From a virus, in the IMG/VR virus record IMGVR_UViG_3300046028_004853, positions 1 through 38,695 of that record: a stretch of DNA of 38,695 nucleotides; one strand, 5' to 3'. A program made the position numbers and the translations under genes. Within the stretch, counting starts at the first letter, position 1, and each line of letters opens with the position of its first letter. Positions 25,426 to 31,046 of the stretch are shown here, piece by piece. Under the pieces are notes generated by a model, which was not told the origin of the DNA, made no database searches, and was given only the letters and a program-made list of their open reading frames with translations.

Positions 25426-25717
25426 TGGTTTCCTCCCTTTCGGACGCTGCTGCCATTTTGGCAAATTGAGCCGCCCATGTTGTGTTGTGGTAATCCGCCA
25501 ACTTGTCGCGGACCCATGCAGAATGCCTCTCAGGAACCCCGTGAGCGGCATAGGTGCGGCTGGTGCGCTCGTTTACGCCGATAACCCTAGCCGCCGCCCT
25601 CTGGCTTAGATTGAGGGCGGCGATGGCGGCGCGGTAGGCATCTGGCGTCATGCCAGACGAGACAGGCAAAGCTCCGTCATACATTTCCCCGCGCCGCTTT
25701 TCGTAATCGCTACTCAT
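25418..25717 (-). CDS. HTH DNA-binding protein of the accessory block
   Basis: 99 aa from the ATG overlapping the upstream stop (ATGA); an in-frame GTG lies three codons earlier. Residues 25-60 (AYRAAIAALNLSQRAAARVI then GVNERTSRTYAAHGVP) form an XRE-like helix-turn-helix. The C-terminal helix (AWVRDKLADYHNTTWAAQFA) may dimerise. It could bind the dyad within the promoter of this same operon, an autoregulation hypothesis only. Confidence 0.75.
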   Translation of the reverse strand: MSSDYEKRRGEMYDGALPVSSGMTPDAYRAAIAALNLSQRAAARVIGVNERTSRTYAAHGVPERHSAWVRDKLADYHNTTWAAQFAKMAAASEREETND

Positions 25718-25926
25718 GCGTCCCACTCCGTGTCTGCGTCCAAACGCATTTCCGAACGCATCGAGCGAAAGCCTTTGCGATACTCGGCATTCAAAGCCGC
25801 ATCCGAAATGGTGTCGGGTTTAATGCCATCGGCTGCGTCGTTGCGGCCAGCGTAATAGGCAAAGTATGCAGCGCCGTGGGTCGGGTATTTGGCGGCTTGG
25901 CTGGCGATGTATTGTTCCGTGGTCAT
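25714..25926 (-). CDS. Small hypothetical protein, first gene of the accessory operon
   Basis: 70 aa. Aromatic and helical (MTTEQYIASQAAKYPTHGAA then YFAYYAGRNDAADGI), followed by a charged C-terminal half ending LDADTEWDA. GAGAAGACAG precedes the start, a relative of the AGGAGAAGAC cassette used by two later genes. It is about 34 bases downstream of the likely transcription start of the promoter at 25967-25996. No family recognised. Confidence 0.65.
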   Translation of the reverse strand: MTTEQYIASQAAKYPTHGAAYFAYYAGRNDAADGIKPDTISDAALNAEYRKGFRSMRSEMRLDADTEWDA

Positions 25927-25966
25927 CTGTCTTCTCTATCTGGGCTTGATTGCCCTCGACACACAG

Positions 25967-25996
25967 ACCATAGGGCGGCGGCGCCCTACCTGTCAA
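25967..25996 (-). promoter_or_regulatory. Leftward sigma70-type promoter with a dyad in the spacer
   Basis: On the minus strand TTGACA (25996-25991) is separated by 18 bases from TATGGT (25972-25967). The spacer and -10 edge contain TAGGGC-6-GCCCTA (25971-25988), a perfect-armed inverted repeat that would place a dimeric repressor right on the promoter. Transcription would begin near 25960 and read the accessory block. Confidence 0.7.
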
Positions 25997-26027
25997 CACC
26001 TATCTCCACCCTCCCCTTAAAAAACAT

Positions 26028-26037
26028 TGGGGTTAGG
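26028..26037 (+). repeat. TGGGGTTAGG motif followed (on minus) by a T6 run
   Basis: On the minus strand, 16 bases after the stop of the last replication-block gene, the sequence reads CCTAACCCCAATGTTTTTT. It matches the first arm of the hairpin motif at 6216-6237 and the site at 35701-35710, but the second arm is missing while a T6 tract is kept, as if a terminator had lost half its stem. Residual termination is possible. Confidence 0.45.
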
Positions 26038-26052
26038 TGCTGGCCAAGATGC

Positions 26053-26610
26053 TTAGAAGCTGTTTGCGTTGTGATGTTGGGTGGCTTTTTCGGCTGCAAG
26101 AAAAGCCTCGCGGGCCTTCATGGACTGCTGTTCGGCCTCTCGGGCGGCGGCTAACCGTTCGCCGCGCGCACCAGTGTCAGTCGCTGGCCCCGGCCCGACT
26201 TTCATATTCAGTTCGCTGGCCCTCTGTCGCAGGGCTTTCCATTCTTGCTCCAAACGCCGGACCTCAACGGCCTTTGGCGACGGTTCACGCCAGCCGCGCA
26301 AAGCATCAAGCATCGCCTCCCGGTCCCCGCCGTATTTCCGGCAAACGCCCTCAAGTTCGGGGAGGGTAGGAAACCACGCGGCGACGTTACCCGGTCTAGG
26401 TTCGTTCGCCAGTTCCATCACGGCAACTTGCGCTACGTCCAGCGGATGACGGCGAAGGCAATGGACGTAAGCGTCAAACCCGACCTCTGCCGCGTCCTCG
26501 CTGGATGCCCTCCGGGCCAAAGCCTGTTGCAGTTGTGAAACCATTAGTTCCGCTTCCTCATGGCTTGGCGGGACGGAGGCAAACTCAACCTTGCCAATCG
26601 CCAGCCGCAC
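26053..26610 (-). CDS. Hypothetical protein at the end of the replication block
   Basis: About 185 aa from a GTG at 26610, chosen because it overlaps the DUF1376 gene by only 26 bases. The same frame is open another 306 bases upstream, and an internal ATG (EAELMVSQLQ) is also possible. Central helices (VGFDAYVHCLRRHPLDVAQV, AAWFPTLPELEGVCRKYGGD) recall regions near replication-initiator partners in phages. The C-terminal third is a charged coiled coil (VRRLEQEWKALRQRASELNM and AREAEQQSMKAREAFLAAEK). A helicase-loader-like role is possible by position, not by motif. Confidence 0.6.
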   Translation of the reverse strand: MRLAIGKVEFASVPPSHEEAELMVSQLQQALARRASSEDAAEVGFDAYVHCLRRHPLDVAQVAVMELANEPRPGNVAAWFPTLPELEGVCRKYGGDREAMLDALRGWREPSPKAVEVRRLEQEWKALRQRASELNMKVGPGPATDTGARGERLAAAREAEQQSMKAREAFLAAEKATQHHNANSF

Positions 26611-27529
26611 ATTGTCCGTCGATTGCGCCAATACCCCAGCCGAAGTCGTCACCTGATACGGTGGCTTGCCTTCCGGGTATCTCCATTCCCGCTTCACGTT
26701 CACGCTTACGCCTAGCTGCGATGTCAGCGAATGACGTATCGCCTGATCGGTTTCCGCTGGCTTTCGGGTTCCCAGCCACACCCTCGCCTTCGCTTCCTCT
26801 TGGCTCGTCAGCCCAGCCACCCCGGTTGAGCCACGTTGCAGCGTGGGGGATATATCTCGCGACTGCCCACTCAGGCCAACGGCGTTGAGCATCGACTGCG
26901 GCGACAAGCGTTCCATGATCGGTTTCCTTCAGGGCTTTCAGGTATGCCGCATGGGCGGCTTTGCGGGATTTCTTGACTGGCCAGCGCGACCAAAACTCAG
27001 CGAACAAATCAGGCGGTCGCACAAGAGTTACGTTAGTAACTCTCTTACTATCTGGTTCTGATTCTGATTGGCTAGGTTTTGGCTGGCGTAACGTGTTGTT
27101 TTTGCGAGGAAGCCCTGCGATTTCGCGCTGATTATCCTGATATTTTCTCGATTCTTCGGTGAGATAATCTGCGCGAAAGTTCGAGATAATCCCGTTGGCG
27201 CACTGAATCTTCCCAGCCGCAAGAAGCTCTTTTCGGATGGCCGTCCACTTCCTGACGCTGCACCCAAGCTGGCCAGCGATGTAACGCGCGTCATCGGCAA
27301 GCCGTCCGTCGCGCATATAAATCAGGTCAAGAACGATGGCGTAAGCGCCCTTGGTTTCCAGACACAAGCCTATCGTCCCGTCGAGAAAATCGCGGGGGAA
27401 GCGTTTGTAATACGGGAGGCTCACGGCATCACCCGAGGGCTTGCACAAATGGTCTGGTGGCGGTATATCCGCATTGGTCAACGGCCCTCCTACGGCCTTG
27501 GCATGAGGGAGGCTTGACGCGATTTCCAC
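26585..27529 (-). CDS. DUF1376-type replication protein
   Basis: 314 aa if started at the GTG with a strong GGGAGGGAGG upstream; a GTG at 27424 would remove 35 unconserved residues and begin MSLPYYKRFPRDF. The DUF1376 (YdaU-like) domain is LPYYKRFPRDFLDGTIGLCL to about residue 120, including LADDARYIAGQLGCSVRKWT, a winged-helix pattern. A linker follows, then FAEFWSRWPVKKSRKAAHAA and ATWLNRGGWADEP, seen in many phage replication-initiator C-termini. It probably binds the phage origin and recruits host helicase. Clustering with a DnaA domain IV gene supports this. Confidence 0.78.
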   Translation of the reverse strand: MEIASSLPHAKAVGGPLTNADIPPPDHLCKPSGDAVSLPYYKRFPRDFLDGTIGLCLETKGAYAIVLDLIYMRDGRLADDARYIAGQLGCSVRKWTAIRKELLAAGKIQCANGIISNFRADYLTEESRKYQDNQREIAGLPRKNNTLRQPKPSQSESEPDSKRVTNVTLVRPPDLFAEFWSRWPVKKSRKAAHAAYLKALKETDHGTLVAAVDAQRRWPEWAVARYIPHAATWLNRGGWADEPRGSEGEGVAGNPKASGNRSGDTSFADIAARRKREREAGMEIPGRQATVSGDDFGWGIGAIDGQCAAGDWQG

Positions 27530-27549
27530 AAAGCGTCGCCTCCCTCCCT

Positions 27550-27578
27550 CTTATCAATGATTGCAGGGATGATTGCAA
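27550..27578 (-). promoter_or_regulatory. Possible leftward promoter and 9-bp direct repeats before the replication gene
   Basis: On the minus strand TTGCAA (27578-27573), 17 bases, GATAAG (27555-27550) stands just before the DUF1376 ribosome site. TGCAATCAT occurs twice in direct orientation, 12 bp apart (27577-27569 and 27565-27557), inside the promoter. The repeats could be regulator sites or short origin iterons. The boxes match only 4 of 6 each. Confidence 0.45.
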
Positions 27579-27638
27579 GGCGCTAAGGTCGCCCGTCGCC
27601 ATGCGGTCGTTTCCTCCCCTTGTCATGGTGGCTAGACT

Positions 27639-27674
27639 GGCCCGGCGCGTGAACATTCCGCGCCGGGCCTTTTT
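27639..27674 (+). terminator. Strong terminator hairpin pointing against the local genes
   Basis: GGCCCGGCGCG and CGCGCCGGGCC (perfect 11-bp stem, nine-base loop) are followed by TTTTT on the plus strand. The T-tract's last base is the first of the methyltransferase stop codon read on the minus strand. All surrounding genes are leftward, so as a rho-independent terminator it would stop antisense transcription. On the minus strand the hairpin lacks a T-tract. Confidence 0.75.
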
Positions 27675-28324
27675 CATATCAGAACATCTTGCACCGGCTT
27701 TTGAACCGGCTCGGCAAATAGGCGGGGCTGCTTGTAAGCCTCCTCGATGCGGCGACAGGCGATGTCGAAATACGAAGGCTCGCGCTCTATGCCGATGAAA
27801 GCACGGTCGGTCAGGGCGCAGGCAACGCCGGTCGTGCCGGAACCCATGAAGGGGTCGAGGATGGACTTGGCGTCGGGCAGGAATTTGAGGCACCACTCTA
27901 TTAAGGGGAGTGGTTTTTGGGTTGGGTGCCCAAACTCAACGCGACCGACAGGCAAAGAGCAGCGTTTTGATGGCCGATCTAGGTTTGTCTAAGCTGATTC
28001 AAAATCAGCCATTGTCGGAACCGCGTTTACCTTGTCCCAACTTAACCAGCAGCGAGACGGCGGAACCGCAAAATAGTTGCCGCCCCAGATGATAGTGGGG
28101 ACGGCCTTTGCAATCAGGATGGCGACCAAATCATGCGGTGCCTCAAGATCCCATTTTAGAAATCCAGAGTTATGGTCCTGTGCGCCCCATGTCCCGCCCT
28201 GCATTTTTTTGCCCAGACCATACGGCGGGTCCGTTAAGATTGCGTCGAAAGCATCAACGTGCCCTAGCGCATCCCGGCAATCGCCAAGTATCAGCCGACA
28301 GTCACCAATGATTTCCTCACGCAT
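27674..28324 (-). pseudogene. Amino-DNA methyltransferase interrupted by an in-frame TAG
   Basis: An N6/N4 DNA methyltransferase of the beta layout: ILTDPPYGLG (the DPPY catalytic motif) in the first half, then HPTQKPLPLIEWCLKFLPDA and ILDPFMGSGTTGVA (the SAM-binding motif) in the second half, ending in a short tail. The two halves are in one frame, separated only by a TAG at 27990-27988 after MADFESA; the frame continues TNLDRPSKRCSLPVGRVEFG. Relatives typically have W at this spot (pattern FE-A-W-T), so TGG to TAG is the simplest event. The start is the ATG eight bases inside the preceding gene. Unless suppressed or read through, it yields a ~111-aa fragment without the SAM motif. Confidence 0.85.
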
Positions 28325-28490
28325 CACCATTCTCCACAAACGGAAAGCCAATCACCTTAGCCCGGATGATTACGCTTTCCTCTAGCCGGTTAAGCGCCTT
28401 TGCCACGTCTGCGACAGGACGCTTGGCAAGCGAGCCTGATTTAAGAAGCCTATCCTCTTCAGGTGTCCATGCGCCTTTTGGTTTACGCAT
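28317..28490 (-). CDS. Small SANT/Myb-like (GcrA-like) DNA-binding protein
   Basis: 57 aa. The pattern WTPEEDRLLKSG, then VADVAKALNRLEESVIIRAKVIGF, is a SANT/Myb-type or GcrA-type helix-turn-helix, as used by small phage regulators in alphaproteobacteria. It starts with GAGG upstream, two bases after the previous gene, and overlaps the methyltransferase start by eight bases. GcrA works at methylated promoters in Caulobacter, so proximity to a methyltransferase gene is suggestive but not proof. Confidence 0.68.
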   Translation of the reverse strand: MRKPKGAWTPEEDRLLKSGSLAKRPVADVAKALNRLEESVIIRAKVIGFPFVENGDA

Positions 28491-28492
28491 CC

Positions 28493-28870
28493 TCAATCCT
28501 CCCAAATGCTAAACAGTGAGGGCCGCTTGGCAGGGACCGGCTTGGTTCTAACCGGCTTTGGCTTAGGCGCTGGCAAATGGTCGCCACGCTGAAACGCAAG
28601 GGCGAGGGCATAGACAAAACGTTCGTCAGCTGCCCGTTGCCGTGCCTCTGTCTCCCGGTCTTTGTTGAAGCCGTCCGGGTATCTGTTGGCCAGCTCCGAC
28701 CGGCCCAAGTCTTTCTGCCACGGGATGCCCATAGTCCGCGCTCGTTCCCGGACAGTGTATTCCGTTCGGCCCAGCTTCTCGCCAATCTCGGCGGGGCTAA
28801 AGCCTAGTCGCTTCATTTTGCGGAGCGTGTTATCTTGAACGGATGTAAACCAGTCACGCGGCTGACGCAT
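28493..28870 (-). CDS. HTH protein, SANT/GcrA-like
   Basis: 125 aa with GGAGG five bases before ATG. Residues 6-50 (WFTSVQDNTLRKMKRLGFSP then AEIGEKLGRTEYTVRERART) form a trihelical DNA-binding unit related in pattern to the following 57-aa protein. The C-terminal half is basic and proline-rich (APKPKPVRTKPVPAKRP) and probably disordered. Likely a regulator of phage or host genes. Target unknown. Confidence 0.68.
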   Translation of the reverse strand: MRQPRDWFTSVQDNTLRKMKRLGFSPAEIGEKLGRTEYTVRERARTMGIPWQKDLGRSELANRYPDGFNKDRETEARQRAADERFVYALALAFQRGDHLPAPKPKPVRTKPVPAKRPSLFSIWED

Positions 28871-29222
28871 ATTCGCCTCCCAATCTGGCGGTCACCATCG
28901 TCCGCTCGTAACCTTTGGCCAGCGCGTAGAAGGCAAAGTCCGGCCCGCCATACTTCCTAATCCGAACGGCGTGAGCGTATGTCTGCCCGTTCCGTTCGCA
29001 ATGAGCGCGGACCCCGTGCAGAATGGTCGTATGGTCACGGCCACCGATGCGCCGCGCAATCTCTGGATAAGAAAGGTGCGGGCACTCGGTGAAGGCCCTG
29101 TAATAAGCCTCCTGCCTTGGCCATGCGATATGACGCGAGCGACCCTGCCCGGTTAGCGCGGCGACGGTTAACCCGTATTCCTGAGCTACCTCCCGCAAGA
29201 TATTAGCGACTGTCTGTCTCAT
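28854..29222 (-). CDS. DnaA domain IV-like DNA-binding protein
   Basis: 122 aa. VAALTGQGRSRHIAWPRQEA and YPEIARRIGGRDHTTILHGV (GGRDHTTILHG at 60-70) are the DnaA-box-binding motif of bacterial DnaA domain IV; the ATPase domains are absent. The protein could recognise DnaA boxes at the phage origin, or compete with host DnaA. It overlaps the next gene by 17 bases and the HNH gene by 20. Free-standing DnaA C-terminal domains are known in alphaproteobacterial phages. Confidence 0.85.
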   Translation of the reverse strand: MRQTVANILREVAQEYGLTVAALTGQGRSRHIAWPRQEAYYRAFTECPHLSYPEIARRIGGRDHTTILHGVRAHCERNGQTYAHAVRIRKYGGPDFAFYALAKGYERTMVTARLGGEYASAA

Positions 29223-29592
29223 GCCTCTCTCTCCCCTTAAAAGGCCTCTTAGGCCATGTGGTTTTAGTCTTTGGGAACGGGCGGGATTGCATCGTGCTAG
29301 GCTTGCGGGTCAGCGGGTTTGATTTCCGCTCGATACGCTTGCACTTTGCGATAGCGCCCTTGTCCGTCCGGGTTTTCCCTTTGTGCGGCTCTTTGAGGGC
29401 CGGGTATAGGTTGTCGTCGTCGTTTGTCCCGCCTAGCGCAAGGGCTATTCGATGCTCAATCTCCCATGCCTCGCCAGCCTGAATCTTGCGCTTAGATATG
29501 CCGCAGATGCCCTCATGGAGGGCAAAGATGCGGGCGCGGTCTTTGGCGCTAAACGACTTGCGAGGATGGATGAAGACGGGTTCCCGGTTCAC
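29203..29592 (-). CDS. HNH endonuclease
   Basis: 129 aa from a GTG that overlaps the RusA stop. The HNH motif is WEIEHRIALALGG (H47), N61 in NDDDNLYP, and H70 in EPHKGKT, followed by a basic C-terminal tail rich in K, R and P. The first histidine cluster and N-H spacing fit a beta-beta-alpha-metal nuclease. It may act in packaging, recombination or as a free homing enzyme; context in the replication block favours a DNA-processing role. Confidence 0.8.
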   Translation of the reverse strand: MNREPVFIHPRKSFSAKDRARIFALHEGICGISKRKIQAGEAWEIEHRIALALGGTNDDDNLYPALKEPHKGKTRTDKGAIAKCKRIERKSNPLTRKPSTMQSRPFPKTKTTWPKRPFKGRERHETDSR

Positions 29593-29927
29593 GCAATCTC
29601 AATCCGCACAAGCCCGCCCTTGATCGGTTCGCCAAAGGTCAAAGAAGGCGCATTGAACTGACTGTCATTGACGCCAAACGCCAACGCCAAGCCGTCCTGA
29701 TAAGCCTTCAAGCTGGCCCTCGCGTTGTCGTCGTCTATCGCGTGAGCGGTCTTTGGGTGTATAGTGACGGACCAGTCAATGCGAGCATCAGCCGGGGCCA
29801 TTCGGTGTCCGACCATTCCGGCAACATAAGCCCATTCTTTGTGAGCCTTGAAAGCCTTAGCCTTAGCAGCCCAATGACCCCGACCGTTAGGCCAGAGGAT
29901 TTTAGCGGGCAAGGGAAGCTCGATCAC
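29589..29927 (-). CDS. RusA-type Holliday junction resolvase
   Basis: 112 aa from GTG (GTGA overlap). It starts IELPLPAKILWPNGRGHW, then the acidic core AIDDDNARASLKAYQDGLAL (D66-D68, D78) and GVNDSQ (D88), the arrangement of RusA active-site aspartates. RusA cuts four-way junctions symmetrically. Together with ERF, the SSB-like protein and NinB on the opposite arm it would complete a single-strand-annealing recombination pathway. The length is normal for the family. Confidence 0.88.
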   Translation of the reverse strand: MIELPLPAKILWPNGRGHWAAKAKAFKAHKEWAYVAGMVGHRMAPADARIDWSVTIHPKTAHAIDDDNARASLKAYQDGLALAFGVNDSQFNAPSLTFGEPIKGGLVRIEIA

Positions 29928-30187
29928 CGCCGCCCCTCGACCTTAAGTTCCTCTATCGAGAGAGCGCGAAGGGCCGCATAAATCGGAGCGCGGGCCTTTT
30001 TGGCTTTGATGACCTTCGCCAGTTCGTCTTTCAATGCGTTACGCTGGCGAGCAATCTCGGCAAGGCGTCGGGCTTTATCTCCCGCGCTTGTATAGAAGGG
30101 GTGAGCTTGCCAATCGTCCCGCTTTTGCGGTGCGGGCTGGCGGTGGAAGCCATAACGCTGGATGAGACGGCGAAGGAGAGCAATCAT
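29924..30187 (-). CDS. Small basic hypothetical protein
   Basis: 87 aa, ATGA-coupled to the repressor gene. Strongly basic and helical (MIALLRRLIQRYGFHRQPAP, DKARRLAEIARQRNALKDEL, KAKKARAPIYAALRAL). The charge suggests nucleic-acid binding. No family recognised. Its place between repressor and resolvase suggests early expression. Confidence 0.6.
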   Translation of the reverse strand: MIALLRRLIQRYGFHRQPAPQKRDDWQAHPFYTSAGDKARRLAEIARQRNALKDELAKVIKAKKARAPIYAALRALSIEELKVEGRR

Positions 30188-30405
30188 GGTTCGTTCCTCA
30201 AAGCTGCCCGCAGCAATGTAGCCGGAGACGTGTTATAAACAGAGGCCAAAGCGCCAAGCGTCGAAACGGTTGGATTGACCCGGTTTCCTTTTTCCATGTC
30301 GCACAGGTTGCCTTTGGCAAGCCCGGTCTGGCGGGAAACGTCGGATAGCGAGAGCTTTTCGCGCTTGCGAAGGCGTCGCAGTAGATCGGCAAATGTTTCT
30401 TCCAT
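30184..30405 (-). CDS. XRE-family repressor (switch regulator candidate)
   Basis: 73 aa from the ATG at 30405. The helix-turn-helix is LRRLRKREKLSLSDVSRQTG, then LAKGNLCDMEKGNRVNPTVS, the classical Cro/C1 (XRE) pattern. There is no C-terminal peptidase or large dimer domain, so it is Cro-sized. It is the first gene of the leftward block and lies opposite the rightward early operon. Its promoter's predicted start is at or next to the A of ATG, so the mRNA may be leaderless. An upstream in-frame start (MREPFRSVYGYG) would put the promoter inside the gene. Confidence 0.82.
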   Translation of the reverse strand: MEETFADLLRRLRKREKLSLSDVSRQTGLAKGNLCDMEKGNRVNPTVSTLGALASVYNTSPATLLRAALRNEP

Positions 30406-30411
30406 GCCGTA

Positions 30412-30441
30412 ACCATAGACCGAACGGAAAGGTTCTCGCAA
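30412..30441 (-). promoter_or_regulatory. Leftward repressor promoter, apparently leaderless
   Basis: Minus-strand TTGCGA (30441-30436), 18 bases, TATGGT (30417-30412). The expected start, 6-7 bases further, falls on or next to the ATG at 30405. The -10 sequence is the same as that of the accessory-block promoter at 25967-25972. The spacer is filled by the GAAC..GTTC dyad. Confidence 0.6.
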
Positions 30442-30445
30442 GCGA
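30422..30445. promoter_or_regulatory. Operator candidates between the divergent early promoters
   Basis: GAACGGAAAGGTTC (30422-30435) is an inverted repeat with four-base arms occupying the spacer of the leftward promoter. TTCTCGCAAGCGAA (30433-30446) is a second partial dyad over the leftward -35. The first resembles ACCGGAAACGGT in the spacer of the rightward promoter at 34905-34933. Binding by the adjacent XRE protein is the natural hypothesis. Confidence 0.5.
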
Positions 30446-30455
30446 ATATTTTAGC

Positions 30456-30484
30456 TTGACGCCCTCCCCGGTGCCGTGTTTTAT
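30456..30484 (+). promoter_or_regulatory. Rightward early promoter
   Basis: TTGACG (30456-30461), 17 bases, TTTTAT (30479-30484). The predicted start is near 30491, followed by GGGAGAG and the ATG at 30508. It faces away from the repressor promoter; their -35 boxes are 14 bases apart, so one bound protein could control both. Confidence 0.65.
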
Positions 30485-30507
30485 GGCGGCAACAAGGGAG
30501 AGACGAC

Positions 30508-30699
30508 ATGACTGACGAACAAAAAAAGATTGTCGAAGGCCGCGAATGGATTGCTTCGCTGGCTGAGGCGGAAGGCGAACACACATTCGCAAGCGAGGTC
30601 CGTTTCGGATGCTGGGACCATCGCAGCGACGTGGCAAAAGCTATTACGGGCGAACGGTTTGAGGTTCGCTCGACGCCCCGCCGCATGGGAGCGATGTGA
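30508..30699 (+). CDS. First gene of the rightward early operon, hypothetical
   Basis: 63 aa with GGGAGAG upstream. Predicted helix-strand mix (KKIVEGREWIASLAEAEGEH and ASEVRFGCWDHRSDVAKAIT), ending in a basic tail (RSTPRRMGAM). No family recognised. As the first product after the switch it could be an early regulator or host-takeover protein, inferred from position only. Confidence 0.65.
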   Translation: MTDEQKKIVEGREWIASLAEAEGEHTFASEVRFGCWDHRSDVAKAITGERFEVRSTPRRMGAM

Positions 30700-31046
30700 T
30701 GAAGCCTTCAAAAGAACTCTGCAAACTGGACGACGATATGTGGGAGGCGCATCGCGACTACGCCCGCGAGAACGACAGAGATTGGGCCAACGCTGACGAA
30801 CTCCGCGAAGAGGGCCTCGCAATCGGTGAGGAAGCCTACAAGCTCAACCCCGAAAACGATTACGAACACGACGTAGGCGATTGGGAAACTTACATCGAAG
30901 GCGAACTGGACAGGTATGACGAGCATCAGCAATCCGTCGTCGCCCGCGCCGCCTATTACCGCGTCAAAGAATGCGCTGAGGAAGCCGCCGATAAGGCCGC
31001 GAAGGCTCTGGCGATGGCCGCTGACATTACGGGAGCCGCGAAATGA
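30699..31046 (+). CDS. Acidic helical early protein
   Basis: 115 aa from the ATG in the TGATG junction. Very acidic N-terminal two thirds (ENDRDWANADELREEGLAIG and NDYEHDVGDWETYIEGELDR), then an alanine-rich helix (CAEEAADKAAKALAMAADIT). No recognised family. The highly negative surface would be compatible with DNA mimicry or binding a basic partner, but this is speculation from composition. Confidence 0.65.
   Translation: MKPSKELCKLDDDMWEAHRDYARENDRDWANADELREEGLAIGEEAYKLNPENDYEHDVGDWETYIEGELDRYDEHQQSVVARAAYYRVKECAEEAADKAAKALAMAADITGAAK

Noticed and set aside
26611-26916. N-terminal extension of the last replication-block gene
   Set aside because: The frame is open, but it would overlap the DUF1376 gene by 332 bases and translates to a sequence without a domain. 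A frameshifted fusion of the two genes was considered, but no slippery site was seen.
27429-27602. 57-codon leftward frame with GGGGAGG before its ATG
   Set aside because: It overlaps the DUF1376 start by 101 bases and uses many rare codons (ATA, AGA, AGG, TCA). The promoter and ribosome site of the DUF1376 gene lie inside it. If the DUF1376 gene really starts at 27424, this small frame becomes more credible.
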